Assembly (NCBI RefSeq): GCF_021401125.1
Contig: NZ_JACBFQ010000001.1
Coordinates: forward strand, 744,001-808,000
DNA: 64,000 nt
Direction of reading: 5' to 3'
Source of the DNA: Xanthobacter sp. NM-59
GTDB taxonomy: Bacteria > Pseudomonadota > Alphaproteobacteria > Rhizobiales > Xanthobacteraceae
In this document: positions 21,816 through 30,811 of the stretch, in pieces
Layout of the letters: the number at the start of each line of letters is the position of its first letter
Numbering within the stretch: the first letter of the stretch is position 1
Program-made: the position numbers and the translations under genes
The notes under the pieces: model-generated
What the model saw: the letters and a program-made list of their open reading frames with translations, nothing else
Databases searched by the model: none
Told to the model about the DNA's origin: nothing

Positions 21816-21940
21816 GGCGGCCCTCCCCCTGTGGAGAAAGCTAAGCCATTTTACCGCCGGAACGATACCGCCTCACGCGGGCAAAACGCTCAGGCGCCCG
21901 ACCTGACACCGCCGCGCGCGAACCATCACCCGTGGCGCGG

Positions 21941-22489
21941 TCACTCGATCTTTTCGTCGGGATAGACGCCGAAGAGCTGGGACTGCTGCACATAGCCGTC
22001 GAAGCCCTCGCCCGTCAGCCGGCAGAACTTGCCATCGCATTTCTTCACATTGCCCAGCACGCCGGGCTCCAGGCGGGCCACCACCCGGGCGTCCGCGTTG
22101 GGCTCGGCGCGCAGAACCACGGTCTCGTTCTTCAGCCAGGGTGCCACCAACGCGGTGCGGCGCAGGGAGAGCATGGAGTGATAGACCCACCCCTCCGCGC
22201 CATCGGCATCGCGGATGCGCCGCCAGGTCTCGAACTCAGCCGTCACCTCCACCGGCAGGCCGGAGCGGGAGAACACCCAGGCCACGTCCTGGTCCTTGTT
22301 CGGCCCGTTGCGCACATTCACCTTGTCCGCCTTGAGCGAGACGAAGCGCGGCACCGGCAGGCCCGAGGTTCCGTCCTCGGCGGCGACGGCCATTCCCGCC
22401 CCGGCCAGGGTCACCACGGCGGCCAGAGCGAGGGCCGTCAGGTTCCGCAGGGGGCTTTTTGGGGGAAGAGCTCGCGCCATCGACAGCAT
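21941..22489 (-). CDS. Secreted protein with two SH3-like repeats
   Basis: The ATG at 22489 has AAAGGA seven bases upstream; a GTG six codons earlier is less likely. The 182-residue product has a basic head and an export signal (ALALAAVVTLAGAGMAVAAED). A bacterial SH3 segment follows (SLKADKVNVRNGPNKDQDVA), then a second related segment (ETVVLRAEPNADARVVARLE) and KKCDGKFCRLTGEGFDGYVQ. Such proteins sit in the periplasm and may bind peptidoglycan. It fits the DUF1058/SH3_4 group of Rhizobiales. It is divergent from the 2-hydroxyacid dehydrogenase. Confidence 0.85.
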   Translation of the reverse strand: MLSMARALPPKSPLRNLTALALAAVVTLAGAGMAVAAEDGTSGLPVPRFVSLKADKVNVRNGPNKDQDVAWVFSRSGLPVEVTAEFETWRRIRDADGAEGWVYHSMLSLRRTALVAPWLKNETVVLRAEPNADARVVARLEPGVLGNVKKCDGKFCRLTGEGFDGYVQQSQLFGVYPDEKIE

Positions 22490-22637
22490 CGGCTGGTCCT
22501 TTCGCACTCAAGATTTTCGGGCAGAGGCAGTGCGCCCCCGGCGGGACATCGTCAAGCGGATGGGCTGCCGGACGCCTTGTGTTTCCCCGCCTGTCTGATA
22601 GACGGGACGAGAAGAGTTAAGAAATGGGGAATGGGAA

Positions 22638-23645
22638 GTGCCCATCGTGCGCCGCAAACCGCTTGTCGTCGTCACGCGCAAGCTGCCCGAATCGGTCGAG
22701 ACGCGCATGCGCGAGCTCTTCGATGCTCGCCTGAACGTGGACGACACGCCCATGGATCAGGCCGCCCTCATCGAGGCGGTGAAAACCGCTGACGTGTTGG
22801 TCCCCACGGTGACCGACCGTATCGATTCCGCCCTGCTCTCGCAGGCAGGGGAGAACCTGCGTCTCATTGCCTCGTTCTCCAACGGCGTCGACCACATCGA
22901 CGTGGCGAGCGCGCTCAACCGCGGCATCACCGTCACCAACACGCCCGGCGTCCTCACCGAGGACACGGCGGACATGACCATGGCGCTCATCCTCGCCGTG
23001 CCGCGCCGCCTCGCCGAGGGCGCGCAGGTCATGATCTCCGAGAAGGACGAGTGGCCGGGCTGGTCGCCCACCTGGATGCTCGGCCGGCGCATTTGGGGCA
23101 AGCGCCTTGGCATCATCGGCATGGGCCGCATCGGCCAGGCGGTGGCGCGGCGCGCCAAGGCCTTCGGCCTGCAGATCCACTACCACAACCGCCACCGGCT
23201 GCCTTCCGGCATCGAGGAAATGCTCGACGCCACCTATTGGGACAGCCTGGACCAGATGCTGGCGCGCATGGACATCATCTCCGTGAACTGCCCGCACACC
23301 CCGGCCACCTATCACCTGCTTTCGGCCCGCCGCCTGAAGCTCTTGAAGAACGACGCCTATGTGGTGAACACTGCCCGTGGCGAAGTGATCGACGAGAACG
23401 CCCTCACCCGCCTGCTGGAGGCTGGGGAGCTCGGCGGCGCCGGCCTCGACGTGTTCGAGCAGGAGCCGGCGGTCAACCCCAAGCTGGTGCGCCTCGCCCG
23501 CCAGGGCAAGGTGGTGCTGCTGCCACACCTCGGTTCGGCCACCCTTGAGGGCCGCATCGACATGGGCGAGAAGGTCATCGTCAACATCAAGACCTTCATG
23601 GATGGCCACCGTCCGCCGGATCGCGTGCTGCCCGCCATGCTGTGA
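22638..23645 (+). CDS. D-2-hydroxyacid dehydrogenase (glyoxylate/hydroxypyruvate reductase type)
   Basis: This 335-residue NAD(P)-dependent enzyme starts at GTG with GGGAA nearby. The order is the catalytic domain, the NAD-binding Rossmann segment GIIGMGRIGQAVARRAKAFG, then the catalytic Arg in NTARGEVIDENAL, the Glu in LDVFEQEP, and the His in LPHLGSATLE. The size and motifs suit glycerate dehydrogenase or glyoxylate reductase. Substrate preference (glyoxylate, hydroxypyruvate) is inference. A clear terminator follows. Confidence 0.9.
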   Translation: MPIVRRKPLVVVTRKLPESVETRMRELFDARLNVDDTPMDQAALIEAVKTADVLVPTVTDRIDSALLSQAGENLRLIASFSNGVDHIDVASALNRGITVTNTPGVLTEDTADMTMALILAVPRRLAEGAQVMISEKDEWPGWSPTWMLGRRIWGKRLGIIGMGRIGQAVARRAKAFGLQIHYHNRHRLPSGIEEMLDATYWDSLDQMLARMDIISVNCPHTPATYHLLSARRLKLLKNDAYVVNTARGEVIDENALTRLLEAGELGGAGLDVFEQEPAVNPKLVRLARQGKVVLLPHLGSATLEGRIDMGEKVIVNIKTFMDGHRPPDRVLPAML

Positions 23646-23669
23646 GGCACAATTCGCGGATTGATCGAA

Positions 23670-23700
23670 CGGCCGGGCTCGTCCCGGCCGTTTCGCTTTG
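23670..23700 (+). terminator. Intrinsic terminator after the 2-hydroxyacid dehydrogenase
   Basis: An eight-base-pair perfect stem CGGCCGGG/CCCGGCCG with loop CTCGT (23670-23690) is followed by TTTCGCTTTG. It begins 25 bases after the stop codon. Confidence 0.8.
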
Positions 23701-23953
23701 TCACCATCGAGAACCGAGGTGGCGGCAGGCCACATGCGGCGCACACCGCCCTTCCCTTGGCGCCGCTCGCGTCGTAGTCTTTCCCGCGCAACCGCCGTGT
23801 GGCCACCGGGTCGTGGGGCGATGGGACGATCGATGATCCTGATGCCTATCCATTTCGAAGACCGCCGCGGCCGCCTCGCGCCGCGCGCAACCGGCGCCGC
23901 CCAGGCGTCCGACCGATGGTGCGAAGCGCGCTGATCTGCTGAGCCGCCTTCGC

Positions 23954-23982
23954 TTGACCCCATCCGTCCGGACCGCTTTAAC
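23954..23982 (+). promoter_or_regulatory. Candidate sigma-70 promoter of trpGDC
   Basis: TTGACC (23954-23959), a 17-base spacer and TTTAAC (23977-23982) give five and four matches to the two consensus hexamers at ideal spacing, about 50 bases before the trpG start codon. It is only a sequence match. Confidence 0.45.
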
Positions 23983-24032
23983 CGGCCGAAAATCGCCGAG
24001 ACAATCGGGCCGGGACCCGCCAGGGAGCCGTT

Positions 24033-24629
24033 ATGACCGCCGTTACGCTGATCGATAACTACGACAGCTTCACCTACAATCTCGTGCATTATCTGGGTGA
24101 GCTCGGCGCCACCGTCACCGTCCATCGCAACGATGCGGTTTCCATCGCCGACGTGCTGGCCGAAAAGCCGGAGGCCATCGTGCTTTCCCCCGGCCCCTGC
24201 ACCCCCACCGAAGCCGGCATCTGCTGCGACCTGATCGCGGCGGCGGGGGCGGATGTGCCCATGTTCGGCGTTTGCCTCGGTCACCAGGCCATCGGCCAGG
24301 TGTTCGGCGGCGATGTGGTGCGCGCGCCCACCCCCATGCACGGCAAGCTTTCTGAGATCCTGCACGAGGGCAAGAGCGTGTTCCGGGGCCTCAACCACTC
24401 CTTCCAGGCCACGCGCTATCACTCGCTGATCGTGAAGCGCGACACCCTGCCGGACACGCTGGAGATCACCGCCCACACGGCGGATGGCCTCATCATGGGC
24501 CTCGCCCACAAGACCCGGCCCATCCACGGCGTGCAGTTCCACCCCGAGAGCATCGCCTCGGAGAACGGCCACGCGCTCCTGCGCAATTTCCTGGAGATCG
24601 CGACCGCCTTCAACGCGGCCAAAGGCTGA
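24033..24629 (+). CDS. trpG: Anthranilate synthase component II (glutamine amidotransferase)
   Basis: TrpG supplies ammonia from glutamine to TrpE to make anthranilate from chorismate. The 198-residue class I amidotransferase has the N-terminal LIDNYDSFTYNLVHYL motif, the oxyanion segment LSPGPCTP, the Cys81 nucleophile in GVCLGHQAIG, and the His170/Glu172 pair in VQFHPES. It leads the trpGDC run, nine bases before trpD. No trpE is adjacent on either side. Some homologues also serve p-aminobenzoate synthase, but the trpD/trpC neighbours favour tryptophan. Confidence 0.96.
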   Translation: MTAVTLIDNYDSFTYNLVHYLGELGATVTVHRNDAVSIADVLAEKPEAIVLSPGPCTPTEAGICCDLIAAAGADVPMFGVCLGHQAIGQVFGGDVVRAPTPMHGKLSEILHEGKSVFRGLNHSFQATRYHSLIVKRDTLPDTLEITAHTADGLIMGLAHKTRPIHGVQFHPESIASENGHALLRNFLEIATAFNAAKG

Positions 24630-24638
24630 GGACGAAAG

Positions 24639-25670
24639 ATGACGGACGAGTTCAAGCCGCTGCTCGGCAAGGTCGCCACCGGCGCCAGCCTCACGCGCGA
24701 CGAAGCGGCCATCGTGTTCGACAAGATGATGTCGGGCGAGGCCACCCCCTCCCAGATGGGCGCGCTGCTCATGGGCCTGCGCGTGCGCGGCGAGACGGTG
24801 GACGAGATCGCCGGCGCCGTCTCCGTCATGCGCTCCAAGATGCTGCCCGTCACCGCCCCGGCCGATGCGGTGGACGTGGTGGGCACGGGCGGCGACGCCT
24901 CGGGCTCCTACAACATCTCCACCTGCGCGTCGTTCATCGTGGCGGGTGCCGGTGCGCCCGTGGCCAAGCACGGCAATCGCGCGCTCTCCTCCAAGTCCGG
25001 CGCCGCCGATGTGCTGGCCGCCCTTGGCGTGCGCATCGACCTGACGCCGGCCGGCATCTCCCGCTGCCTTTCGGAGGCGGGCATCGGCTTCATGTTCGCG
25101 CCCTCCCACCATCCGGCCATGAAGCATGTGGGCCCCACCCGTGTGGAGATGGGCACCCGCACCATCTTCAACCTCATCGGCCCGCTCTCCAATCCGGCGG
25201 GCGTGACGCGGCAGATGGTGGGCGTGTTCGCCAAGTCCTGGATCGTGCCGCTGGCCGAGGTGCTGAAGACCCTGGGCTCGGAGCGCGCATTCGTGGTCCA
25301 TGGCTCGGACGGGCTGGATGAGATCACCATTTCGGGCACCACCGACATCGCCGTTCTGGAGAACGGCAAGATCCACACCTTCCAGGTGACGCCGGAGGAT
25401 GTGGGGCTGACCCGCGCGCCGGCCGAAGCCCTGAAGGGCGGCGATGCCAAGGTGAACGCCGCCGCGCTCACCGCTGTGCTGGACGGCGCCCGCAACGCCT
25501 ATCGCGACGTCTCCCTCTTCAATGCCGCCGCCACCTTGGTGGTCGCCGGCCGCGCCAAGGACCTGCGCGAGGGCGTGGAGATGGCCACCGCCAGCCTCGA
25601 TTCCGGCGCCGCGAAGGCCAAACTCGAGAAGCTCGTGGCGGTTTCCGCGGCAGCGGCGGAGGCGGCGTGA
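24639..25670 (+). CDS. trpD: Anthranilate phosphoribosyltransferase
   Basis: TrpD joins anthranilate to phosphoribosyl pyrophosphate. The 343-residue protein has the phosphate-binding loop [14 protein letters not shown] (about residues 82-95), the [17 protein letters not shown] anthranilate-site motif, and [14 protein letters not shown] and [14 protein letters not shown], all typical and in order. Its TGA overlaps the trpC ATG by one base, implying coupled translation. Confidence 0.97.
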   Translation: MTDEFKPLLGKVATGASLTRDEAAIVFDKMMSGEATPSQMGALLMGLRVRGETVDEIAGAVSVMRSKMLPVTAPADAVDVVGTGGDASGSYNISTCASFIVAGAGAPVAKHGNRALSSKSGAADVLAALGVRIDLTPAGISRCLSEAGIGFMFAPSHHPAMKHVGPTRVEMGTRTIFNLIGPLSNPAGVTRQMVGVFAKSWIVPLAEVLKTLGSERAFVVHGSDGLDEITISGTTDIAVLENGKIHTFQVTPEDVGLTRAPAEALKGGDAKVNAAALTAVLDGARNAYRDVSLFNAAATLVVAGRAKDLREGVEMATASLDSGAAKAKLEKLVAVSAAAAEAA

Positions 25671-26461
25671 TGAGTAACATCCTCACCCGCATCGAGGCCT
25701 ATAAGCGCGAAGAAATCGCCGCCGCCAAGAAGGCGCACCCGCTGGCGGAGATTGAAGCGGCAGCCAAGGCCGCGCCGCGCGTGCGCCCGTTCGCGGAGGC
25801 CCTTGCCCGCAATATCGCGGACGGGCATACCGCCCTTATCGCCGAGATCAAGAAGGCCAGCCCCTCCAAGGGCCTGATCCGGCCGGACTTTGATCCGCCG
25901 AGCCTGGCGCGGGCCTATCAGCGCGGCGGTGCCACCTGCCTTTCCGTGCTCACCGACACCCCCTCCTTCCAGGGTGCGCCGGATTATCTGAAGGCGGCGC
26001 GCGCGGTGGTGAACCTGCCGGTGCTGCGCAAGGACTTCATGTACGACACCTATCAGGTGGCGGAAGCGCGCGCCTGGGGGGCGGACTGCATCCTCATCAT
26101 CATGGCGGGGGTGGACGACGCGCTGGCAGGCGACCTTGCCGCCGCGGCGGTCGCCTACGGCATGGACGCGATCTTCGAGGTGCATGACGACGCTGAGCTC
26201 GACCGCGCCTTGGCCCTGCCCAGCCGCCTCATCGGCATCAACAATCGCGACCTGCGCACCTTCGAGACCACCCTGGCCACCTGCGAACGGCTCGCCCCAC
26301 GCGTGCCAAAGGACCGGCTGGTGATCGGCGAGAGCGGCATTTTCACCGCCGCCGATGTGGCACGGCTGGGACAGGTGGGCATCCATTCCATCCTGGTGGG
26401 CGAAAGCCTCATGCGCCAGGAGGATGTCGCGAGCGCGACTTCGCTCCTGCTTGCGTCCTGA
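25670..26461 (+). CDS. trpC: Indole-3-glycerol phosphate synthase
   Basis: TrpC closes the indole ring to give indole-3-glycerol phosphate. The 263-residue TIM barrel has [19 protein letters not shown] (catalytic lysine), [37 protein letters not shown] and IGESGIF in the expected order. ATG at 25670 overlaps the trpD stop by one base and has GGAGG upstream. It is monofunctional, not fused to TrpF. Confidence 0.97.
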   Translation: MSNILTRIEAYKREEIAAAKKAHPLAEIEAAAKAAPRVRPFAEALARNIADGHTALIAEIKKASPSKGLIRPDFDPPSLARAYQRGGATCLSVLTDTPSFQGAPDYLKAARAVVNLPVLRKDFMYDTYQVAEARAWGADCILIIMAGVDDALAGDLAAAAVAYGMDAIFEVHDDAELDRALALPSRLIGINNRDLRTFETTLATCERLAPRVPKDRLVIGESGIFTAADVARLGQVGIHSILVGESLMRQEDVASATSLLLAS

Positions 26462-26538
26462 TCTTGCCCTATACGTCACTTTCGTCCTTAATGTGCGCAC
26501 CGGCCCGCTGAAGAGGCCGGCGCATAGGGAGAATTGTG

Positions 26539-26961
26539 ATGAAAGTGGCCCTTCTCGGCGCCCTTGCGGGTGCGGCTTGGCTTGTGGCGGGTCCCGCGCT
26601 GGCGGCGGACCCGACCGGCCTGTGGCAGACGCCCACTCGTGGCGGCCAGGTGGAAATCTCCAAGTGTGGCGCCAGCCTCTGCGGGCGCCTGGTCTCCTCC
26701 GAGGGCCTGAAGGCCGATCCGGGGCTGAAGGACGTCCATAATTCCGATGCCAAGCTGCGTGACCGCCCGCTGAAGGGGCTCACCATTCTCAGCGGCTTCA
26801 GCGGCGGGCCGAGCGAGTGGAGCGGCGGCAGCATCTACAATGCCGATGACGGCAAGACCTATTCGGCTTCCATCACCCTGGACGGGGCCGACAAGCTGAA
26901 GCTGAAGGGCTGCGTCATCGTTCCCCTCTGCAAGACCCAGACCTGGACCCGTCTGCGCTGA
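26539..26961 (+). CDS. DUF2147 secreted protein
   Basis: This 140-residue protein has a signal peptide ending in GPALA. The body begins DPTGLWQTPTRGGQVEISKC and contains CGRLV, GLTILSGF and IYNADDGKTYSASITLDG, then LKGCVIVPLCKTQTW, which is the DUF2147 (lipocalin-like) pattern. Four cysteines sit in two pairs. It is expected in the periplasm; function unknown. ATG at 26539 is chosen over the adjacent GTG because GGGAGA lies at ideal spacing. Confidence 0.88.
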   Translation: MKVALLGALAGAAWLVAGPALAADPTGLWQTPTRGGQVEISKCGASLCGRLVSSEGLKADPGLKDVHNSDAKLRDRPLKGLTILSGFSGGPSEWSGGSIYNADDGKTYSASITLDGADKLKLKGCVIVPLCKTQTWTRLR

Positions 26962-26989
26962 TCCCGCCAGCGGAGCGACACCAGAGACC

Positions 26990-27028
26990 AGAGCACTTCC
27001 GCAATTCCCTGAAAGGCGGAAGTGCTCT
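26990..27028. repeat. Intergenic palindrome with ATTCCCTGAAA apex
   Basis: A 13-base-pair perfect inverted repeat (AGAGCACTTCCGC / GCGGAAGTGCTCT) encloses AATTCCCTGAAAG. It lies 29 bases after the DUF2147 stop. There is no T-run, so it is not a standard terminator. The apex resembles that of the palindrome at 41750-41791 while the stems differ. The start AGAGCA is also found at 11515. Confidence 0.75.
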
Positions 27029-27189
27029 ATCCAATTGACTTAGAACACTTTCCACAAGCACACCGCGCCGCTCTCCACCCCATTGCGCTCCGCCGCTGCC
27101 GGAGCCGGGAACAGCCCGGAGGTGGACACGCCCGGCTGCTGGCTCCATCTTGCCCCCGACCCGCAGCGATTCCGGAGGCCAGCGTCCCC

Positions 27190-27672
27190 ATGGCGCGCCT
27201 GACTCATCTCGACGACCAGGGCGCAGCACGCATGGTGGACGTCTCCGAAAAGGCGATCACCGCGCGCGAAGCCGTGGCCCAGGGCCAGGTGATCATGGCG
27301 CCTGAAACGCTGGAGATGATTCTTTCCGGCAATGCCAAGAAGGGCGACGTGCTTGGCGTGGCGCGCATCGCAGGAATCATGGCGTCCAAGCGCACCCATG
27401 AGCTGATTCCGCTCTGCCACCCGCTCATGCTCTCCAAGGTGGAAGTGGAGATTGCCCCAGACAGCGCCCTGCCCGGCCTCGTCGTCACCGCGCGGGTGAA
27501 GACCTCCGGCCAGACCGGCGTGGAGATGGAGGCGCTCACCGCCGTCTCGGTGGCGTGCCTCACCATTTACGACATGGCCAAGGCCGTGGATCGCGGCATG
27601 CGCATTGAAGGCGTCAGCCTCAAGGAAAAGTCCGGCGGGCGCAGTGGCCTGTGGCGCGCGGAAGCCTCATAG
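27190..27672 (+). CDS. moaC: Cyclic pyranopterin monophosphate synthase
   Basis: MoaC works with MoaA to convert GTP to cyclic pyranopterin monophosphate, the first step of molybdenum cofactor synthesis. The 160-residue protein has [16 protein letters not shown], the active-site [16 protein letters not shown] (residues 66-81), and [20 protein letters not shown] plus the C-terminal KEKSGGRSG motif. The start at 27190 is set by the family N-terminus; the frame is open further upstream. moeA follows 27 bases downstream. Confidence 0.96.
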   Translation: MARLTHLDDQGAARMVDVSEKAITAREAVAQGQVIMAPETLEMILSGNAKKGDVLGVARIAGIMASKRTHELIPLCHPLMLSKVEVEIAPDSALPGLVVTARVKTSGQTGVEMEALTAVSVACLTIYDMAKAVDRGMRIEGVSLKEKSGGRSGLWRAEAS

Positions 27673-27699
27673 CCGGCGAGACAAGGAAGGAACGCGACC

Positions 27700-28914
27700 A
27701 TGGCGCTGATGAGCGTCGAGGAGGCCCTCAGCCGCGTGACCCACTCGGTCACGCCCCTGGGCATCGAAGAGGTTCCGGTGGAACAGGCGGCGGGCCGGGT
27801 GCTGGCCGCGGACCTCATCGCGCGCCGCTCCCAGCCGCCGGCCGACATGTCGGCCATGGATGGCTATGCCGTGCGCGCCGCCGACATCTCGATCACACCC
27901 GCGACCCTCACCGTCATCGGCGAATCCGCCGCCGGCCGCCCGTTTGTCGGCGGCATGGGCCCCGGGCAGGCGGTGCGCATCTTCACCGGCGCCGTGATGC
28001 CGGAGGGCGCCGATACGGTGGTGATTCAGGAGAACACCAGCCGCGACGGCGATCTTGTCACCACCACGGCGGCAACCGCCGCCCTGCGCAATGTCCGCAA
28101 GCTTGGCTGCGATTTCCTGCAAGGCGCCCCTGGGCTGCGCGCCGGCCGCCGCCTCACCAGCCGCGACATCATGCTGGCCGCGGCCATGGACCACGCCACC
28201 ATCCCGGTGGCCCGCCGGCCCCGCGTCGCCATCATCCAGACCGGCGACGAGCTGGTGCTGCCCGGCCGCGGCACCGGCGCCGAGGGTGAAATCGTGGTGT
28301 CCAACGCGTTTGGCCTCGCAGCCCTCGCCAGCCGCGCCGGAGCCGTGGTGACGGACCTTGGGCTGGTGGGCGACGAACTCGCCGACATCCGCGCCGTGGT
28401 CGCCCGTGCCCTCAATGGGGATTTTGATCTTGTAGTGTCGTCTGGCGGTGCCTCGGTGGGCGATCACGACCTGATGGCGCCCGCCCTGCGCGCCGAGGGC
28501 GTGGACCTCTATGTGCACAAGATCGCGCTGCGCCCGGGCAAGCCGCTGATGTTCGGCACCCGCGGCGCCGTACGGTGCCTGGGCCTGCCCGGCAACCCCG
28601 TCTCCTCTCATGTGTGCGCGCTGTTGTTCCTCGAGCCGCTGGTGCGGGCCATGCAGGGCGATGCCGCCGCTGTTGTGCGCACCGCCCCTGCCCGGCTCGC
28701 CGTCGCCGTGCCCGCCAATGATCAGCGGCGAGATTTCATGCGCGCCCATATGGAGCATGACGTCGACGGCTCGGTGCGGGTCACGCCCGCCGCGTCCCAG
28801 GACAGCGCCATGCTGAGCGTGCTCGCGGCGGCCGATTGCCTGCTGGTGCGCCCGCCGTTCGCCCCCGCTGCCAAGGCCGGCGACCCCTGCGAAATCATCC
28901 CATTCCACGATTGA
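27700..28914 (+). CDS. moeA: Molybdopterin molybdenumtransferase
   Basis: MoeA inserts molybdate into adenylylated molybdopterin. The 404-residue protein shows the MoeA N-terminal domains (SQPPADMSAMDGYAVRAAD, then RIFTGAVMPEGADTVVIQE) and the MogA-like domain with IIQTGDELVLPG, VSSGGASVGDHD and CLGLPGNPVSSHVCALLF. A small C-terminal domain completes it. AAGGAACG precedes the start. It forms an operon with moaC and is five bases from the GT90 gene. Confidence 0.96.
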   Translation: MALMSVEEALSRVTHSVTPLGIEEVPVEQAAGRVLAADLIARRSQPPADMSAMDGYAVRAADISITPATLTVIGESAAGRPFVGGMGPGQAVRIFTGAVMPEGADTVVIQENTSRDGDLVTTTAATAALRNVRKLGCDFLQGAPGLRAGRRLTSRDIMLAAAMDHATIPVARRPRVAIIQTGDELVLPGRGTGAEGEIVVSNAFGLAALASRAGAVVTDLGLVGDELADIRAVVARALNGDFDLVVSSGGASVGDHDLMAPALRAEGVDLYVHKIALRPGKPLMFGTRGAVRCLGLPGNPVSSHVCALLFLEPLVRAMQGDAAAVVRTAPARLAVAVPANDQRRDFMRAHMEHDVDGSVRVTPAASQDSAMLSVLAAADCLLVRPPFAPAAKAGDPCEIIPFHD

Positions 28915-28918
28915 TGCC

Positions 28919-29908
28919 ATGGCCACGGGCAATCTGAGCTTCGAGATCGAAAAGGCCGCGCGGCGCGTGACCTATTACGTGCAAGGCCTGCTCCGCGACC
29001 TTGCTCCCCACGCCCTGCACGCCCCGCAGCTCGCCGCCGCGCGCCGCATGGCGCAGGCCCATGGCGCGGATGCGGACCTTGTGTTCCGCGTCAACTACTA
29101 CAACAAACTTGCGGCCGGCGTGCCGCACCCCATCACCCTCATGCCGCGCCCCCACGTGCGGTCGGGCAGCCGCTATTATTACGACCTGATGGAGGCCCTG
29201 CACGCCTTTCCGGCGCCGCTCCGCCCCCGCTATCAGTTCGGTGACGTCATCGCCGTTCCCGACCAGCCCACCATTCTGAAGAGCCGCCCCATTGCCGGCG
29301 ACAACCAGAATTCGGTCCTGTTGAAGCTCGATCGATTCCGCCACTACCAGCTGTACCGCGATCCCCTCTCCTTCGACGAGAAGCGTCCCATGGCGGTCTG
29401 GCGCGGCGGCGGCAATCTCCCGTGGCGCCAACGTCTCGTCGCCCGCCACGCCACCAATCCCCGCTGCGACATTGGCTCCGTCGCCGCATCCCCCGGCGGC
29501 CCGCCGCCGAAGCCCTATCTCTCGCCATTCCAACAGCTCGGCTACAAGTACATCCTCTCCATCGAGGGGAATGATGTGGCCACGAACCTGAAATGGATCA
29601 TGGCGTCGAACTCCCTCTGTTTCATGCCTCCGCCGCGATATGAAACCTGGTTCATGGAAGGCACGCTGAAGCCCGGCATCCATTATGTCGAGCTCCAAGC
29701 CGATTATGACGACCTGGACGAGAGAATAGATTATTTCAATCGACATCCGGATGAAGCGCGCACGATCATTGCCAATGCACAGGCCTATGTTCGGCAATTC
29801 TTCAATCCGAGGCGTGAGCGGCTCATCGCGCTTCTCGTTCTGCAGAAATATTTCGAGCGCACTGGGCAAGCCGAGCCCTGGCCGCAGTCGGCTTCGCTCT
29901 TCACGTGA
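28919..29908 (+). CDS. Glycosyltransferase family 90 (CAP10-like)
   Basis: This 329-residue protein has the GT90 hallmarks FSFDEKRPMAVWRGG-like (SFDEKRPMAVWRGGG), GYKYILSIEGNDVATNLKWI, SNSLCFMPPPRYETWFMEG, and HYVELQADYDDLDERIDYF. There is no signal peptide or membrane span. GT90 proteins include the fungal capsule protein CAP10, eukaryotic O-glucosyltransferases and bacterial LPS-decorating enzymes. A role in envelope polysaccharide is likely but inferred. It is inserted between moeA and lexA, five bases after moeA, in what is otherwise a conserved gene order. Confidence 0.88.
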   Translation: MATGNLSFEIEKAARRVTYYVQGLLRDLAPHALHAPQLAAARRMAQAHGADADLVFRVNYYNKLAAGVPHPITLMPRPHVRSGSRYYYDLMEALHAFPAPLRPRYQFGDVIAVPDQPTILKSRPIAGDNQNSVLLKLDRFRHYQLYRDPLSFDEKRPMAVWRGGGNLPWRQRLVARHATNPRCDIGSVAASPGGPPPKPYLSPFQQLGYKYILSIEGNDVATNLKWIMASNSLCFMPPPRYETWFMEGTLKPGIHYVELQADYDDLDERIDYFNRHPDEARTIIANAQAYVRQFFNPRRERLIALLVLQKYFERTGQAEPWPQSASLFT

Positions 29909-29943
29909 AGAAAGATCGCGCCAAAGAGATCTTCACCCTTGCG

Positions 29944-29958
29944 GAACACAAAAGGAAC
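29944..29958. promoter_or_regulatory. SOS box (LexA operator) before lexA
   Basis: GAAC-ACAAAAG-GAAC matches exactly the alphaproteobacterial LexA site, a direct repeat GAACN7GAAC (equivalently GTTCN7GTTC). It lies about 125 bases before the lexA start, consistent with autoregulation. Confidence 0.85.
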
Positions 29959-29969
29959 AGATAGAAGCT

Positions 29970-29984
29970 GTTCATGATTTGTTT
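29970..29984. promoter_or_regulatory. Second, imperfect SOS box before lexA
   Basis: GTTC-ATGATTT-GTTT has the right seven-base spacing and one mismatch in the second half-site. It is 11 bases from the first box and in the opposite orientation. It may help cooperative binding. Confidence 0.5.
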
Positions 29985-30082
29985 CGCATATTTGCGACAC
30001 CATCGCGCGCTTGCCGCCCCTGCCGAACTGTCCGGCAGGGCCGCACCGCTGGTGGTCGGCGGCACCGGGAACGGGGGGTGAG

Positions 30083-30796
30083 ATGCTGACGCGCAAGCAA
30101 TACGACCTGCTTCGCTTCATCCATGAGCGGCTTAAGGAAACCGGCGTGCCGCCGTCCTTCGATGAAATGAAGGAGGCGCTGGACCTGCGCTCCAAGTCGG
30201 GCATCCATCGCCTCATCACCGCGCTGGAAGAACGCGGTTTCATCCGGCGCCTGCCCAATCGCGCCCGCGCCCTGGAGGTGGTTCGCCTGCCGGACAGCGT
30301 GGCGCCCGGCCTCACGACGCAACGGGGCGCGGGACGCGGCTTCTCTCCCTCGGTCATCGAGGGCAGCCTCGGCAAGGTCCGCCCTGTTGCCGAGGATGAG
30401 GAGGAAAGCGGACAGACCGTCGCGGTGCCCGTCATGGGCCGCATCGCGGCCGGCACGCCCATATCGGCCATTCAGAGCCGCAGCGCCACATTGAACGTTC
30501 CGCCCGAAATGCTGGGCCAGGGCGAGCATTTCGCGCTCGAAGTGCGCGGCGACAGCATGATCGAAGCGGGCATTCTCGACGGTGACACCGTGCTGATCCG
30601 CAAATGCGACAGCGCCGAAACCGGCGACATCATTGTGGCGCTGGTGGACGAAGAGGAAGCAACGCTCAAGCGGCTCCGGAAAAAGGGCGCCTCCATCGCG
30701 CTGGAGGCAGCCAATCCAGCCTATGAAACCCGCATCTTCGGCCCGGACCGGGTGCGCATCCAGGGTCGGCTTGTCGGCTTGATGCGGCGCTACTGA
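30083..30796 (+). CDS. lexA: LexA repressor
   Basis: LexA represses the DNA-damage (SOS) regulon and cleaves itself when RecA is activated. The 237-residue protein has an N-terminal winged helix ([16 protein letters not shown], then [18 protein letters not shown]) and a C-terminal S24 peptidase domain. The cleavage bond is Ala123-Gly124 (RIAAGTPI). The catalytic pair is Ser158 (RGDSMIEAG) and Lys196 (ATLKRL). The long linker (residues 75-112) is usual in alphaproteobacteria. The start is fixed by the conserved MLTRKQ. Confidence 0.97.
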   Translation: MLTRKQYDLLRFIHERLKETGVPPSFDEMKEALDLRSKSGIHRLITALEERGFIRRLPNRARALEVVRLPDSVAPGLTTQRGAGRGFSPSVIEGSLGKVRPVAEDEEESGQTVAVPVMGRIAAGTPISAIQSRSATLNVPPEMLGQGEHFALEVRGDSMIEAGILDGDTVLIRKCDSAETGDIIVALVDEEEATLKRLRKKGASIALEAANPAYETRIFGPDRVRIQGRLVGLMRRY

Positions 30797-30811
30797 GGGC
30801 GGGGCGCGGTC

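Larger units (their letters stand above)
23646..24032. other. Intergenic region before the trpGDC run
   Basis: The region contains the dehydrogenase terminator at its left end and a plausible trp promoter near 23954-23982. A short frame at 23833-23934 encodes 33 residues with one Trp, but there is no attenuator-like pair of hairpins, so it is not called as a leader peptide. Confidence 0.5.

Noticed and set aside
23833-23934. Possible trp leader peptide
   Set aside because: It has only one Trp, no tandem Trp codons, and no attenuator hairpin pair or T-run before trpG.
22617-25376. 919-residue minus-strand frame across the dehydrogenase, trpG and trpD
   Set aside because: It crosses three clear plus-strand genes and an intergenic terminator, and has no family resemblance.
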